Of a stretch of DNA of 64,000 nucleotides, positions 9,063 to 17,229 are shown piece after piece (the stretch's first letter is position 1; every line of letters begins with the position of its first letter). Position numbers and translations under genes: made by a program. Source of the DNA: Geodermatophilus normandii (GTDB lineage: Bacteria; Actinomycetota; Actinomycetes; Mycobacteriales; Geodermatophilaceae); contig NZ_QGTX01000001.1 of assembly GCF_003182485.1 (NCBI RefSeq), positions 1,322,001 through 1,386,000 of the forward strand, written 5' to 3'. Below the pieces are notes generated by a model. That model was given only the letters and a program-made list of their open reading frames with translations, had not been told where the DNA came from and ran no database searches.

Positions 9063-10466
9063 TCAGTCCTCGATCCGGTCGCTGTTGGCGGGGCCGACGA
9101 CGGTCCGGGCAGCGCTGCCGTCGGACCGGCCGACCGCGCGGAAGGTGCCGGTGTCGACCGCGTCGAAGGTGGAGTGCAGGTCCAGCTCGGCCTCGATGAC
9201 CCGGGCCAGGCGGCGCACGCCCTCGCGGATCTGGTCCGGCTCGGGGTAGCAGTAGGACAGCCGCATGTACTCGCGGCCCGACCCGTCGGCGTAGAAGCCG
9301 ATGCCGGGCACGTAGGCGACGTGCGCGCCCACCGCGCGGGGCTGCATGAGCTTGCTGTCCAGGCCGTGCGGCAGCTTGAGCCACACGTAGAAGCCGCCGT
9401 CGGGACGGGTCCAGGTGGTGCCCGGGGGCATGAGCGCGTCGAGGGACTCGAGCGTGGCGTCGCGCCGCTCGCGGTAGAGCTCGGTGAACAGCTTGATCTG
9501 CTCGCGCCAGGGCTGGGTGTCGAGGTACCGGGCGACGGCGTACTGGGTCAGCGAGGGCGGGCAGAGCACCTGCGCCTCGGTGGCCAGGACGAGCTTCTCG
9601 CGGACGGCGAGCGGCGCGAGCACCCAGCCCACGCGCAGGCCCGGCGAGAACGTCTTGGAGAACGAGCCCAGGTAGATGACCCGCTGGTCGTCCCGCGCGC
9701 GCAGCGCGCGCATCGGCTCGTGGTCGAAGCCGAGCAGGCCGTAGGGGTTGTCCTCGATGACCAGCAGGTCGTACCGGTCGGCGATGTCGACGATCGCCTG
9801 GCGGCGCGGCTCGGACAGCGTCACGCCGGCCGGGTTGTGGAAGTTGGGCACCGTGTACAGGAACTTCACGCGGTCGCCGTTGGCCCGGCACTCCAGGAGC
9901 GCCTGCTCCAGCGCCTCGGGGATCAGGCCGTCGTCGTCCATGGGCACGTGCCGCACGCGCGCCTCGGCGGCCTGGAAGACGCCGAGCGCGCCGACGTAGG
10001 ACGGGCCCTCGGCGAGGATGACGTCGCCCGGGTCGCAGAAGACGCGGGTGACCAGGTCCAGGCCCTGCTGGGAGCCGACGGTCACCACGACCTCGCTGGG
10101 CGAGGCGTCGGTGATGCCCTCGAGCGCCATGACGTCGCAGATCCGCTCGCGCAGCCGCGGGTCGCCCTGGCCGGAGCCGTACTGCAGGGTCTGCGCGCCC
10201 ATCCCGCTGACCAGTTCGCCGATCATCGAGCCGACGGCGTCGAGCGGGAGCGCGGTGACGGCGGGCATGCCACCGGCCAGCGAGACGACCTCGGGCCGGC
10301 TGACGACGGAGAACAGTGCCCGGATCTCCGAGGTCTTCATGCCGTGCGTGCGGGCTGCGTACCGGTCGGCCAGCGGGTCCAGCCGCGGATGGCGGGGCAC
10401 CACGTGCCCGTGCTGCTGCGGCGGCGTGCGGTGCGGCTGGCCGTGCGACGGCGGGAGAGAGGCCAC
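9063..10466 (-). CDS. PLP-dependent class I/II aminotransferase
   Basis: This is a 467-residue fold-type I transaminase of the MocR-like/2-aminoadipate aminotransferase group, without a DNA-binding domain. Visible motifs are VSLAGGMPAVTALPLD, LQYGSGQGDPRLRERI, VTVGSQQGLDLV, VPNFHNPAGVTLS, VIEDNPYG, and the PLP lysine segment YLGSFSKTFSPGLRVGW. The GTG start at 10466 is preferred because TACACT lies 6 nt upstream with no ribosome binding site, a leaderless pattern. Substrate cannot be told from sequence. Its operon with ddl suggests amino-acid supply for the wall, which is inference. Confidence 0.88.
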   Translation of the reverse strand: MASLPPSHGQPHRTPPQQHGHVVPRHPRLDPLADRYAARTHGMKTSEIRALFSVVSRPEVVSLAGGMPAVTALPLDAVGSMIGELVSGMGAQTLQYGSGQGDPRLRERICDVMALEGITDASPSEVVVTVGSQQGLDLVTRVFCDPGDVILAEGPSYVGALGVFQAAEARVRHVPMDDDGLIPEALEQALLECRANGDRVKFLYTVPNFHNPAGVTLSEPRRQAIVDIADRYDLLVIEDNPYGLLGFDHEPMRALRARDDQRVIYLGSFSKTFSPGLRVGWVLAPLAVREKLVLATEAQVLCPPSLTQYAVARYLDTQPWREQIKLFTELYRERRDATLESLDALMPPGTTWTRPDGGFYVWLKLPHGLDSKLMQPRAVGAHVAYVPGIGFYADGSGREYMRLSYCYPEPDQIREGVRRLARVIEAELDLHSTFDAVDTGTFRAVGRSDGSAARTVVGPANSDRIED

Positions 10467-10472
10467 GGACCG

Positions 10473-10478
10473 AGTGTA
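10473..10478 (-). promoter_or_regulatory. Leaderless -10 box of the aminotransferase-ddl operon
   Basis: TACACT on the minus strand ends 6 nt before the GTG at 10466. A transcript would begin at or next to the start codon. Confidence 0.6.
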
Positions 10479-10558
10479 GGGAGACGCGTGGACCGGCTTT
10501 CCCGACACGGCGGGACGAGACGGACCCGTCCCGCCTGAGGCGTCACGCGCCCCAGGCG

Positions 10559-11686
10559 TCACACCCTCTGGGGCAGGACGAAGGTACCGGTGGGCGGGTC
10601 GGCGTCGGCGGGCAGGAACAGCCGCTGGACGGCGGCCAGGACGGCCGAGGCCACGGTGCCGCGCAGGCGGGCGTCGAGCAGCAGCAGCCGGTCCACCGGG
10701 TGGGACAGGTAACCGACGTCGAGCCGGACGGCGGGCATCCGGGTCATCCGCAGCAGGTCCCAGGTCTTGGGGTGCCCACCCAGGTCCAGCATGCCGGTGC
10801 GGGCGACCACCTCGCGGCGGGCGAGGTCGGCGAAGCGCTCCCCCACCGTCGAGGACGTCCCGGAGCCGGTGCCGTAGTAGTAGCTGGCGACCCCGCGGGC
10901 GTGCGGGGAGTCGTGGGCGTCCACGTGCAGCGAGATGAACAGGTCGGCGCGGGCGTCGTTGGCGAAGGCGGTGCGCTCGGCCGGCGTCGGGTCCTGGGAG
11001 CGACCGCGGGTGAGGTAGACCGTGGCACCGGCGGCGGCCAGCCGGCCCTCGATGCGGCGGGCGAGGTCGAGCACGAGGTCGGCCTCGGTGGTCTCGCCGG
11101 CGGTGACGCCGGTGTCCGCGCCGCCGTGGCCGGGGTCGACGACGATGCGCCGGCCGATGAGGTGCGGGCCGCTGTCGACGAACGAGGCGCTCTGCCGCAG
11201 CAGCTGGGGACGGCCTCCGGTGACCTTGCGGCCGAGCTGGCGCAGCGCGCGCAGCGTCGCCGGGCCGCAGGTGCCGTCGGCGGTCAGGCCGTAGTCGCGC
11301 TGGAAGGCCTGCAGGCCGGTCTCGGTCTCCCGGCCGAAGATCCCGTCGGCGCGGCCGGCGTCGTAGCCGAGCTCGAGCAGCCGCTCCTGCAGGTTGGTGA
11401 CGTCGTCGCCGCGCATGGGCCGCACCGGGTCGTGGTGGAGCAGCCGGTCGCCCAGCGACCAGCGGGCCTCCGACAGCGCCCGGTAGGTCTCCTCGCCGAC
11501 CCGGCCGTCCACCGACAGCCCGCGCACCTGCTGGAAGTGGCGGACGGCGAGCTCGGTGGCCTGGTCGTAGACCCCGTCGCTGCTGGGTTCGAGCAGGCCC
11601 AGGCTGCGCAGGGCCGCCTGGACGTCGTCGACGGCGGCTCCGGAGCTGCCCGGACCCAGCGGCTGCATGTCGCTCTCGCTACCCAT
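10559..11686 (-). CDS. cwlM: CwlM-type peptidoglycan amidase homologue (cytoplasmic regulator)
   Basis: This 375-residue protein has two peptidoglycan-binding type 1 domains (about residues 15-70 and 90-150) and an amidase_3 domain (about 178-360). In M. tuberculosis CwlM sits at this same place next to trx genes, lacks a signal peptide, and when phosphorylated activates MurA. No signal peptide is present here either. Zinc-ligand motifs DPGHGG and SLHVDAH are kept. The catalytic glutamate expected before GF/GY in the last motif appears as aspartate (RLDVGYLSHP), consistent with a regulatory rather than lytic role. Confidence 0.88.
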   Translation of the reverse strand: MGSESDMQPLGPGSSGAAVDDVQAALRSLGLLEPSSDGVYDQATELAVRHFQQVRGLSVDGRVGEETYRALSEARWSLGDRLLHHDPVRPMRGDDVTNLQERLLELGYDAGRADGIFGRETETGLQAFQRDYGLTADGTCGPATLRALRQLGRKVTGGRPQLLRQSASFVDSGPHLIGRRIVVDPGHGGADTGVTAGETTEADLVLDLARRIEGRLAAAGATVYLTRGRSQDPTPAERTAFANDARADLFISLHVDAHDSPHARGVASYYYGTGSGTSSTVGERFADLARREVVARTGMLDLGGHPKTWDLLRMTRMPAVRLDVGYLSHPVDRLLLLDARLRGTVASAVLAAVQRLFLPADADPPTGTFVLPQRV

Positions 11687-11747
11687 CGTGCTCCCGATTC
11701 TCGCCTCTGCGACCGCCCGCGGCCCAGCCGGGGTGTCCCGGGACCGG

Positions 11748-11785
11748 CGAGGGCCCGCCTGTCCGGGTGGACGGGCGGGCCCTCG
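11748..11785. terminator. Hairpin terminator after trxA
   Basis: CGAGGGCCCGCC (11748-11759) pairs with GGCGGGCCCTCG (11774-11785), with an inner GTCC/GGAC pairing. It lies between the trxA stop and the cwlM start. Confidence 0.8.
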
Positions 11786-11804
11786 GCTCGGTGTGTGCGA
11801 CCGC

Positions 11805-12131
11805 TCAGATGTAGTCGGAGAGGTCGGACAGGATGGCGCCCTTCGGCTTGGCGCCGATGATGCTCTTGACCGGCTTGCCGCCCTGGAAGACGGTCATCGT
11901 CGGGATCGACATGACCTGGTAGTCGCGGGCGATCTGCGGGTTCTCGTCGATGTTCAGCTTGGCGATGGTGAGCTTCTCGCCGTGCTCCTTGGCGATCTCC
12001 TCCAGCACCGGGGCGACCATCTTGCACGGCCCGCACCACTCGGCCCAGAAGTCGACGAGGACGGGCTTGTCACTGCCCAGCACCTGGTCGGCGAAGGTCG
12101 CGTCGGTCACCGTCACGGTGTTGCCTGCCAT
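11805..12131 (-). CDS. trxA: Thioredoxin
   Basis: This 108-residue cytoplasmic disulfide reductant carries the active site WCGPC at residues 32-36, the cis-proline region MSIPTMTVF and an intact thioredoxin fold. It is reduced by TrxB, encoded 109 bp upstream in the same direction. A purine-rich AGGGAGAA ribosome binding site precedes the ATG at 12131. Confidence 0.97.
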   Translation of the reverse strand: MAGNTVTVTDATFADQVLGSDKPVLVDFWAEWCGPCKMVAPVLEEIAKEHGEKLTIAKLNIDENPQIARDYQVMSIPTMTVFQGGKPVKSIIGAKPKGAILSDLSDYI

Positions 12132-12240
12132 GGTCGTTCTCCCTGTGTCGCGTTCGAGGTCTGTGGATGGCCTCCGGGGTGCACAACCTCCGGAGGCGGC
12201 GCGCTATGCCCGGGCCGGTACCCCGGCCCGGGCGGTCGAC

Positions 12241-13260
12241 TCAGCGCTCGTCGAAGGTCTCGGCCAGCCAGCGCTCGGCGTCGATCGCGGCGGCGGCGCC
12301 GGTGCCGGCCGAGGTGATGGCCTGGCGGTAGACGTGGTCGACCACGTCGCCGCAGGCGAAGACGCCGTCGATGTTGGTGCGGGTGCTCGGGTGCTCCACC
12401 TGCACGTAGCCCTCGTCGTCGAGCTTGAGCTGCCCGACGAACAGCTCGCTGCGCGGGTCGTGGCCGATGGCCACGAACAGGCCGGCGACCGGGAGCTCCT
12501 CGGTGCTGCCGGTGGCGACGTCGGTCAGCTGGACGGCGGAGACCGTCTGCTCACCGAGGACGTCGGTCACCTGCTTGCCGAGCGCCCAGCGGATCTTCTC
12601 GTTGTCCTGCGCGCGCTTCTGCATGATCTTCGACGCGCGCAGCTCCTCGCGGCGGTGCACGACGGTCACCGTCTTGGCGAAGCGGGTGAGGAAGGTGGCC
12701 TCCTCCATCGCCGAGTCGCCGCCGCCGACGACGACGATGTCCTGGTCGCGGAAGAAGAAGCCGTCGCAGGTGGCGCAGGCGGAGACGCCGCGGCCGAGCA
12801 GGCGCTGCTCGTTGTCCAGGCCGAGGTACCGGTACTTCGAGCCGGTGGCGACGATGACCGCGTGCGCGAGGGTCACCTCGTCGCCCACCTTGACCACCTT
12901 GGGCGTGGCCGTGAGGTCGACCTCGGTGACGTCGCGGGCGACCAGCTCGGCGCCGAAGCGCTCGGCCTGCTGGCGCATGTCCATCATCAGCTGGGGGCCC
13001 TGGATGCCCTCGGCGAAGCCGGGGAAGTTCTCCACCTCGGTGGTGGTCATCAGGGCGCCGCCGAACTGGGAGCCCTCGAAGACCAGCGGGTGCAGGTTGG
13101 CCCGGGCGGCGTAGACGGCCGCGGTGTACCCGGCGGGCCCCGATCCGATGATGACCAGGTCACGGACGCCGTCGTGCTCCGCGGGCGGGATCACGGGCGA
13201 CTCGACCTCGGTGGTCGTCGCGGGGCCGGGGGTGGGCTGGGGATCGGTCACGCGCGGCAC
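12241..13260 (-). CDS. trxB: Thioredoxin-disulfide reductase
   Basis: This FAD flavoenzyme transfers electrons from NADPH to thioredoxin. The 339-residue product has FAD motif [17 protein letters not shown] near 36-52, redox-active CATC at 162-165, the NADPH motif [13 protein letters not shown] near 175-187 and C-terminal [16 protein letters not shown]. The N-terminus is about 30 residues longer than the E. coli enzyme. The GTG at 13260 is favoured because TACGAT ends 8 nt upstream; GTG at 13251 is an alternative. Confidence 0.96.
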   Translation of the reverse strand: MPRVTDPQPTPGPATTTEVESPVIPPAEHDGVRDLVIIGSGPAGYTAAVYAARANLHPLVFEGSQFGGALMTTTEVENFPGFAEGIQGPQLMMDMRQQAERFGAELVARDVTEVDLTATPKVVKVGDEVTLAHAVIVATGSKYRYLGLDNEQRLLGRGVSACATCDGFFFRDQDIVVVGGGDSAMEEATFLTRFAKTVTVVHRREELRASKIMQKRAQDNEKIRWALGKQVTDVLGEQTVSAVQLTDVATGSTEELPVAGLFVAIGHDPRSELFVGQLKLDDEGYVQVEHPSTRTNIDGVFACGDVVDHVYRQAITSAGTGAAAAIDAERWLAETFDER

Positions 13261-13268
13261 AACGACGC

Positions 13269-13274
13269 ATCGTA
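13269..13274 (-). promoter_or_regulatory. -10 box of trxB, leaderless-type
   Basis: TACGAT on the minus strand ends 8 nt before the GTG at 13260, with no ribosome binding site between. Confidence 0.5.
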
Positions 13275-13337
13275 GGGCGAGATTCCCGCCGACAGGCCCC
13301 TGACGTGCAGCTCACCCCGAGAGGGGGTGTTTGCTCC

Positions 13338-15029
13338 TCAGGAGGCGGGGGTGATCCCGACCTCGGCGATGTCGCCGGAGAAGCCGTCCTCGGCGGGGAC
13401 CAGACCGGTCACCCACACCAGGACGTAGCGCGCGGTGACCGGCTCCTCGAAGGCGAGGTCGGTGGTCCCGTCGACGCTGCCCGCGGCGGCGACGGTGAAG
13501 GAGTCGAGGTCGCCGTCGGGCGCGCCGCCGGTGCGGACCTCGACGGCGATGCCGGGCGTGGTGGTCGTCAGGGTGACGCCGCCGACGGCCTGGTCCGAGC
13601 CGAGGTCGTAGACGATCCCGACGCCGGGCTTGAGGTTGCCGAAGTCGGCCGAGCCCCGGTAGTTCAGCGTCGACCAGGTGCTGGCCGGGTCGCCGTCGTA
13701 GGTGGCCGGCACCTCGTCGTCGTTCTCCGGCTCGCCGTCGCCGAACGGGTCGAAGACCGAGGCGCCGGTGATGGCCACCAGCGGGCCGGCGTCGGAGGAG
13801 GGCGCGGCGCTGTCCTCGGCGGGCGGCGCGCTGCTCGCCGCGACGGACGGCGTCGTGCCGGGCCGCTCGTCGACGTCGCCGGCGACCGAGAGCAGGTTGG
13901 TGCCCACCCACCAGGCCAGCAGCACGACGAGGGCGACCGCGGCCAGCAGCAGGCCGCCCACCACCAGGCGGCGGCGCCCGGGACGGTCCTGCTCGTCCTC
14001 GTCGTCGTCGGCCCCGCCGAAGACGTCGTCGTCGGCGTACGCGGGGGAGGCCGGCACGGGCGGGACCCCGCGCGCCCGGCCCGGGGGCACCGGAGGCAGC
14101 GTGTGCGGGTCGAGGCGCTGCGGGTCCTCGTCGGGGACCTCGGCGACCGCGGGGGCCTCGTGGGCGGCGTCGTCGCGGTCGTCGTCGCGGTCGTCGTCGC
14201 GGTGGTCGTCGCGGTGGTCGTCGCGGTCGTCGTCGCGGTCGTCGTCGCGGTGGTCGCGCAGCCGGCGCAGCCAGCCGCTGTCGCTCTCGTCGCGGCCGCG
14301 GACCGGCACCGAGGCGTGCGACCGCGGGCGCTCGGCGAGCAGGGCGGCCATCGCGGCGGCGCTGGCCAGGCCGGCGCCGGGCCCGGTGGAGCGGGTCCGG
14401 CGGACGAGGGCGGCCAGGTCGGGTGCGCCGATGACCGGCTCCCGGGCGGGGACGCCGTCGGGACCGGGGACGCCGGCCCGCCGGCCGGTGAGGCAGTACT
14501 CGAGCAGCGCGCCGAGGGCGGTGATGTCCTCCTGGACGGTGCCCGTGGCGGCGGGGACGGCGCGCAGGCCGACCAGTCCGTTGGGCCGCAGGACGACGGT
14601 CTCGGGGCTCAGCCCGCCGACGGCGAGGCCGACCCGGTGGGCCTCGGCGACGCCCTCGGCCAGCCGGCGCAGGACCGTCCGGGCCTCCCGCTCGCCCATG
14701 GGCCCGGACCGCAGCCGCTCGGCGAGGGTCTGGCCCTCGATCCACTCGTTGACGACGTAGGCGACGCCGCTCTCGCCGCCGCTGCCCTCGGAGGCGTCGT
14801 AGACCATCGCCAGCGCGGGGGTGGCCAGGCCGCCGGCGGTCAGTGCACGGGCGATCCAGCCGCGGGCCGCGGGGCCGCCGGGGACGTGCACGCGGATGGC
14901 GACGTCGCGGTTGAGGATCCGGTCCTTGGCGCGCCAGCAGTGGATGACGCCGGTGTCGGTGCGTTCCTCGGGGCCGACCTCGTCCAGCGGGCGGTACCGG
15001 TCGGGGAGGCCGGTGATCGTGGCCGTCAT
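13338..15029 (-). CDS. Membrane-anchored pseudokinase (MviN-associated)
   Basis: This 563-residue protein resembles the C-terminal half of mycobacterial MviN (Rv3910): a kinase-like domain, one membrane helix and an extracytoplasmic binding domain. Residues 1-270 are kinase-like but lack the catalytic HRD and DFG signatures (the loop reads VGGLSPETVVL). A 30-residue Arg/Asp/His repeat and an acidic linker with LPPVPP follow. A membrane helix lies near residues 355-380 (LVVGGLLLAAVALVVLLAWW). The outer domain of about 140 residues looks like an F5/8-type C carbohydrate-binding fold (STWSTLNYRGSADFGNLK). It is 79 bp downstream of murJ, so it probably scaffolds or regulates lipid II flipping. 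The sigM and anti-sigma genes often found here are absent. Confidence 0.85.
   Translation of the reverse strand: MTATITGLPDRYRPLDEVGPEERTDTGVIHCWRAKDRILNRDVAIRVHVPGGPAARGWIARALTAGGLATPALAMVYDASEGSGGESGVAYVVNEWIEGQTLAERLRSGPMGEREARTVLRRLAEGVAEAHRVGLAVGGLSPETVVLRPNGLVGLRAVPAATGTVQEDITALGALLEYCLTGRRAGVPGPDGVPAREPVIGAPDLAALVRRTRSTGPGAGLASAAAMAALLAERPRSHASVPVRGRDESDSGWLRRLRDHRDDDRDDDRDDHRDDHRDDDRDDDRDDAAHEAPAVAEVPDEDPQRLDPHTLPPVPPGRARGVPPVPASPAYADDDVFGGADDDEDEQDRPGRRRLVVGGLLLAAVALVVLLAWWVGTNLLSVAGDVDERPGTTPSVAASSAPPAEDSAAPSSDAGPLVAITGASVFDPFGDGEPENDDEVPATYDGDPASTWSTLNYRGSADFGNLKPGVGIVYDLGSDQAVGGVTLTTTTPGIAVEVRTGGAPDGDLDSFTVAAAGSVDGTTDLAFEEPVTARYVLVWVTGLVPAEDGFSGDIAEVGITPAS
14169..14258 (-). repeat. 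Tandem codon repeat encoding RDDD/RDDH in the pseudokinase gene
   Basis: About 7.5 copies of a 12-bp unit (GTCGTCGCGGTC or GTGGTCGTCGCG on the plus strand) encode alternating RDDD and RDDH. Such arrays can change length by slippage. It lies between the pseudokinase core and the membrane helix. Confidence 0.85.
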
Positions 15030-15108
15030 GGACGCGTCCGACCCCCTGTCCTCGTCCCCCGGAGGCGCGCTGCCCCGGGGCCGGTGCCCGTGCCCGCGAG
15101 TCCGTCGC

Positions 15109-17229
15109 TCACCCGCGACCCAGCCGCGCGCGGACGGCGGCGAGGGGTCCCCGGAGCTCCGGGATGCGGGCGAGCACGAACCCGGCGAGGGCCGTGACGC
15201 CGACGACCACGGTACCGATCAACAGGGTCCCGAGCGAGCCCGCCAGCGACCGGCCGAGAGCGTCGTCGGTCACGCGGACGACGATCCAGCCGAGACCGGC
15301 GGCGACGGCGGCCGCCAGCGCCATGCGCAGCACCGGGCCGAGCGCCCCACCGCCCCGCTCCCCCGCCTCTCCGCGGGCCAGCTGCCGCCGGAGGGCGAGG
15401 TGCCCGAGCGCCCAGCCGGCGAGGTAGGTGAGGCTCGTGGCCAGCATGAGCCCGGCGACGACGTGCCGGGGCTCGACCAGGACGGGGACGAGCAGCAGCA
15501 GCGGCACCCGCACCACCACCATGCCGACCTGGATGAGCGTCGGCGTCCGGGCGTCCTTCATGGCGTAGAAGACGCGCAGCTGCAGGAGGGTGACGGCCAT
15601 GGGCAGCAGGCCGAAGGCCCCGACGGCCAGGGCCAGGCCGATCCCGCGGGCGTCCTCGACCGAGGTGTTGCCGCGGGCGAAGGCCACGATCCCCAGTGCC
15701 GGGCCGACGACGGTCAGCGCGGCGGCCACCGGCAGGAGCCCGAGCGCGGACAGCCGGGTGCCGAGCGCGAGGTCCTGGACGACGCCGGGGACGTCGTGCC
15801 GGGCGGCCGCACGGCTCATCCGCGGCACGAGGGCGGTGAGCAGCGCGACGCCGATGATCCCGTAGGGCATCTGGAACAGCAGGCTGGCGTAGGAGAAGGC
15901 GCTCGAGCCCAGGCCGCCCTCGCGGGTGGCCGCGTTCGCCACGCGGGTGGCCACGATGACGCCGATCTGGCTGACCGCCACGTAGAGGACGACCCACAGG
16001 CCGAGCCCGCCCGCCTCGCGCAGGCCGGTCTGGCGCAGGCTCCACCGCGGCCGCAGCGGCACGCCGGCCCGGTGCAGCAGGGGCACGAGCACGAGGGCCT
16101 GGACGGCGATGCCGAGCAGCGTGCCGCCGCCGAGGAGCCACACCTGGCCGGGCGTGATGGTGGCCGGGCGGAGGTCGCCGGGCCCGCTGGCCATCAGGAA
16201 CAGCACGCCGGTGGCGATGACGACCACGTTGTTGAGCACCGGCGCCCACGCCGGCGGGCCGAAGACGCCGCGGCTGTTGAGGATCGCCTGGGCCAGCGCA
16301 CCGACGCCGTAGAAGACGATCTCCACCAGCAGGATCCGGGCCAGCCAGTTGGCCAGCCGCACCTGCCCGGGGTCGCCCTGGATGCCGTAGAGGGCGGTGA
16401 GCAGCGGCGCGACCGCGACGGCGACGACGGTGACCACCACGAGCCCGGCGACGGCCACCGTGGACAGCCGCTGCGCGTAACCGACGCCGCCGTCGCGGTC
16501 GCGCTCCTGGGCGTGCACGAGCAGCGGCACGATCACCGAGGTCAGGACCCCGCCGAGCAGCAGCTCATAGACGATGTTGGGCAGCGTGTTGGCGGTGTTG
16601 TAGGCGTCGTTGACCAGCCCGACGCCCAGCGCCGCGGCCAGCACCATCGTGCGCAGGAGGCCGGTCACGCGGGACACCAGCGTGGCCACGGCCATGGTCC
16701 CGGCGGCGCGGAGGATGCCACGGCTGCCGCCGGGGGCCCCCTCGCGCTCGCGGGCCTCCTCCTCGGTCTCCCCCTCGGGCGCCTGCGGGACCGGCGGGAG
16801 CTGCAGGATCGGGATGACCTGCGTCTCGTCGGCGGGGATGAACCGGCGCCGGACCGGCGGGGGCACCGGCGGCAGCGGCCGCGGCGCCGGCCGGGGTGTC
16901 GCCGCGGGGGGCGCGGCCGGGGACGCCGCGGGGGTCGCGAGCGGGGTCGCGGCGGGCGTCGCCGGCGGTGTCGGCGTGCTGCCGGCGGGCGGCCGTGGCC
17001 GCGCCGGCGGGGGCACCGGCGGCATGGGACGGCGGGGTGCCGCACCCGCGAGGTCCGAGCCCGGGGGCGGGGCCACCGGGTACGGCGGCGGGGGCAGCGG
17101 GCGCGAGCGGTCGCGCGCCGGGCGGGCCGGGGAGTCGCCCGAGGAGACCGCCGGGGGCACCGGCGGCAGCGGGCGCTGCGCCGGCTCGCGGGCAGGCGCG
17201 TCCTCGTCGCTGCGGGGGTGGCCGGTCAC
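15109..17229 (-). CDS. murJ: Lipid II flippase MurJ with proline-rich N-terminal extension
   Basis: MurJ (MviN) flips lipid II across the membrane. Of 706 residues, about the first 175 are disordered and Pro/Ala-rich, with four (L/M)PPVP motifs and a DETQVIP segment. The rest is the MOP-superfamily core of about 14 helices, starting GILRAAGTMAVATLVSRVTG and including NDAYNTANTLPN and QMPYGIIGVALLTALVPRMS. GTG at 17229 overlaps the DUF6049 stop by 4 nt. In mycobacteria MurJ and the pseudokinase are one polypeptide; here they are adjacent genes. Confidence 0.93.
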   Translation of the reverse strand: MTGHPRSDEDAPAREPAQRPLPPVPPAVSSGDSPARPARDRSRPLPPPPYPVAPPPGSDLAGAAPRRPMPPVPPPARPRPPAGSTPTPPATPAATPLATPAASPAAPPAATPRPAPRPLPPVPPPVRRRFIPADETQVIPILQLPPVPQAPEGETEEEAREREGAPGGSRGILRAAGTMAVATLVSRVTGLLRTMVLAAALGVGLVNDAYNTANTLPNIVYELLLGGVLTSVIVPLLVHAQERDRDGGVGYAQRLSTVAVAGLVVVTVVAVAVAPLLTALYGIQGDPGQVRLANWLARILLVEIVFYGVGALAQAILNSRGVFGPPAWAPVLNNVVVIATGVLFLMASGPGDLRPATITPGQVWLLGGGTLLGIAVQALVLVPLLHRAGVPLRPRWSLRQTGLREAGGLGLWVVLYVAVSQIGVIVATRVANAATREGGLGSSAFSYASLLFQMPYGIIGVALLTALVPRMSRAAARHDVPGVVQDLALGTRLSALGLLPVAAALTVVGPALGIVAFARGNTSVEDARGIGLALAVGAFGLLPMAVTLLQLRVFYAMKDARTPTLIQVGMVVVRVPLLLLVPVLVEPRHVVAGLMLATSLTYLAGWALGHLALRRQLARGEAGERGGGALGPVLRMALAAAVAAGLGWIVVRVTDDALGRSLAGSLGTLLIGTVVVGVTALAGFVLARIPELRGPLAAVRARLGRG

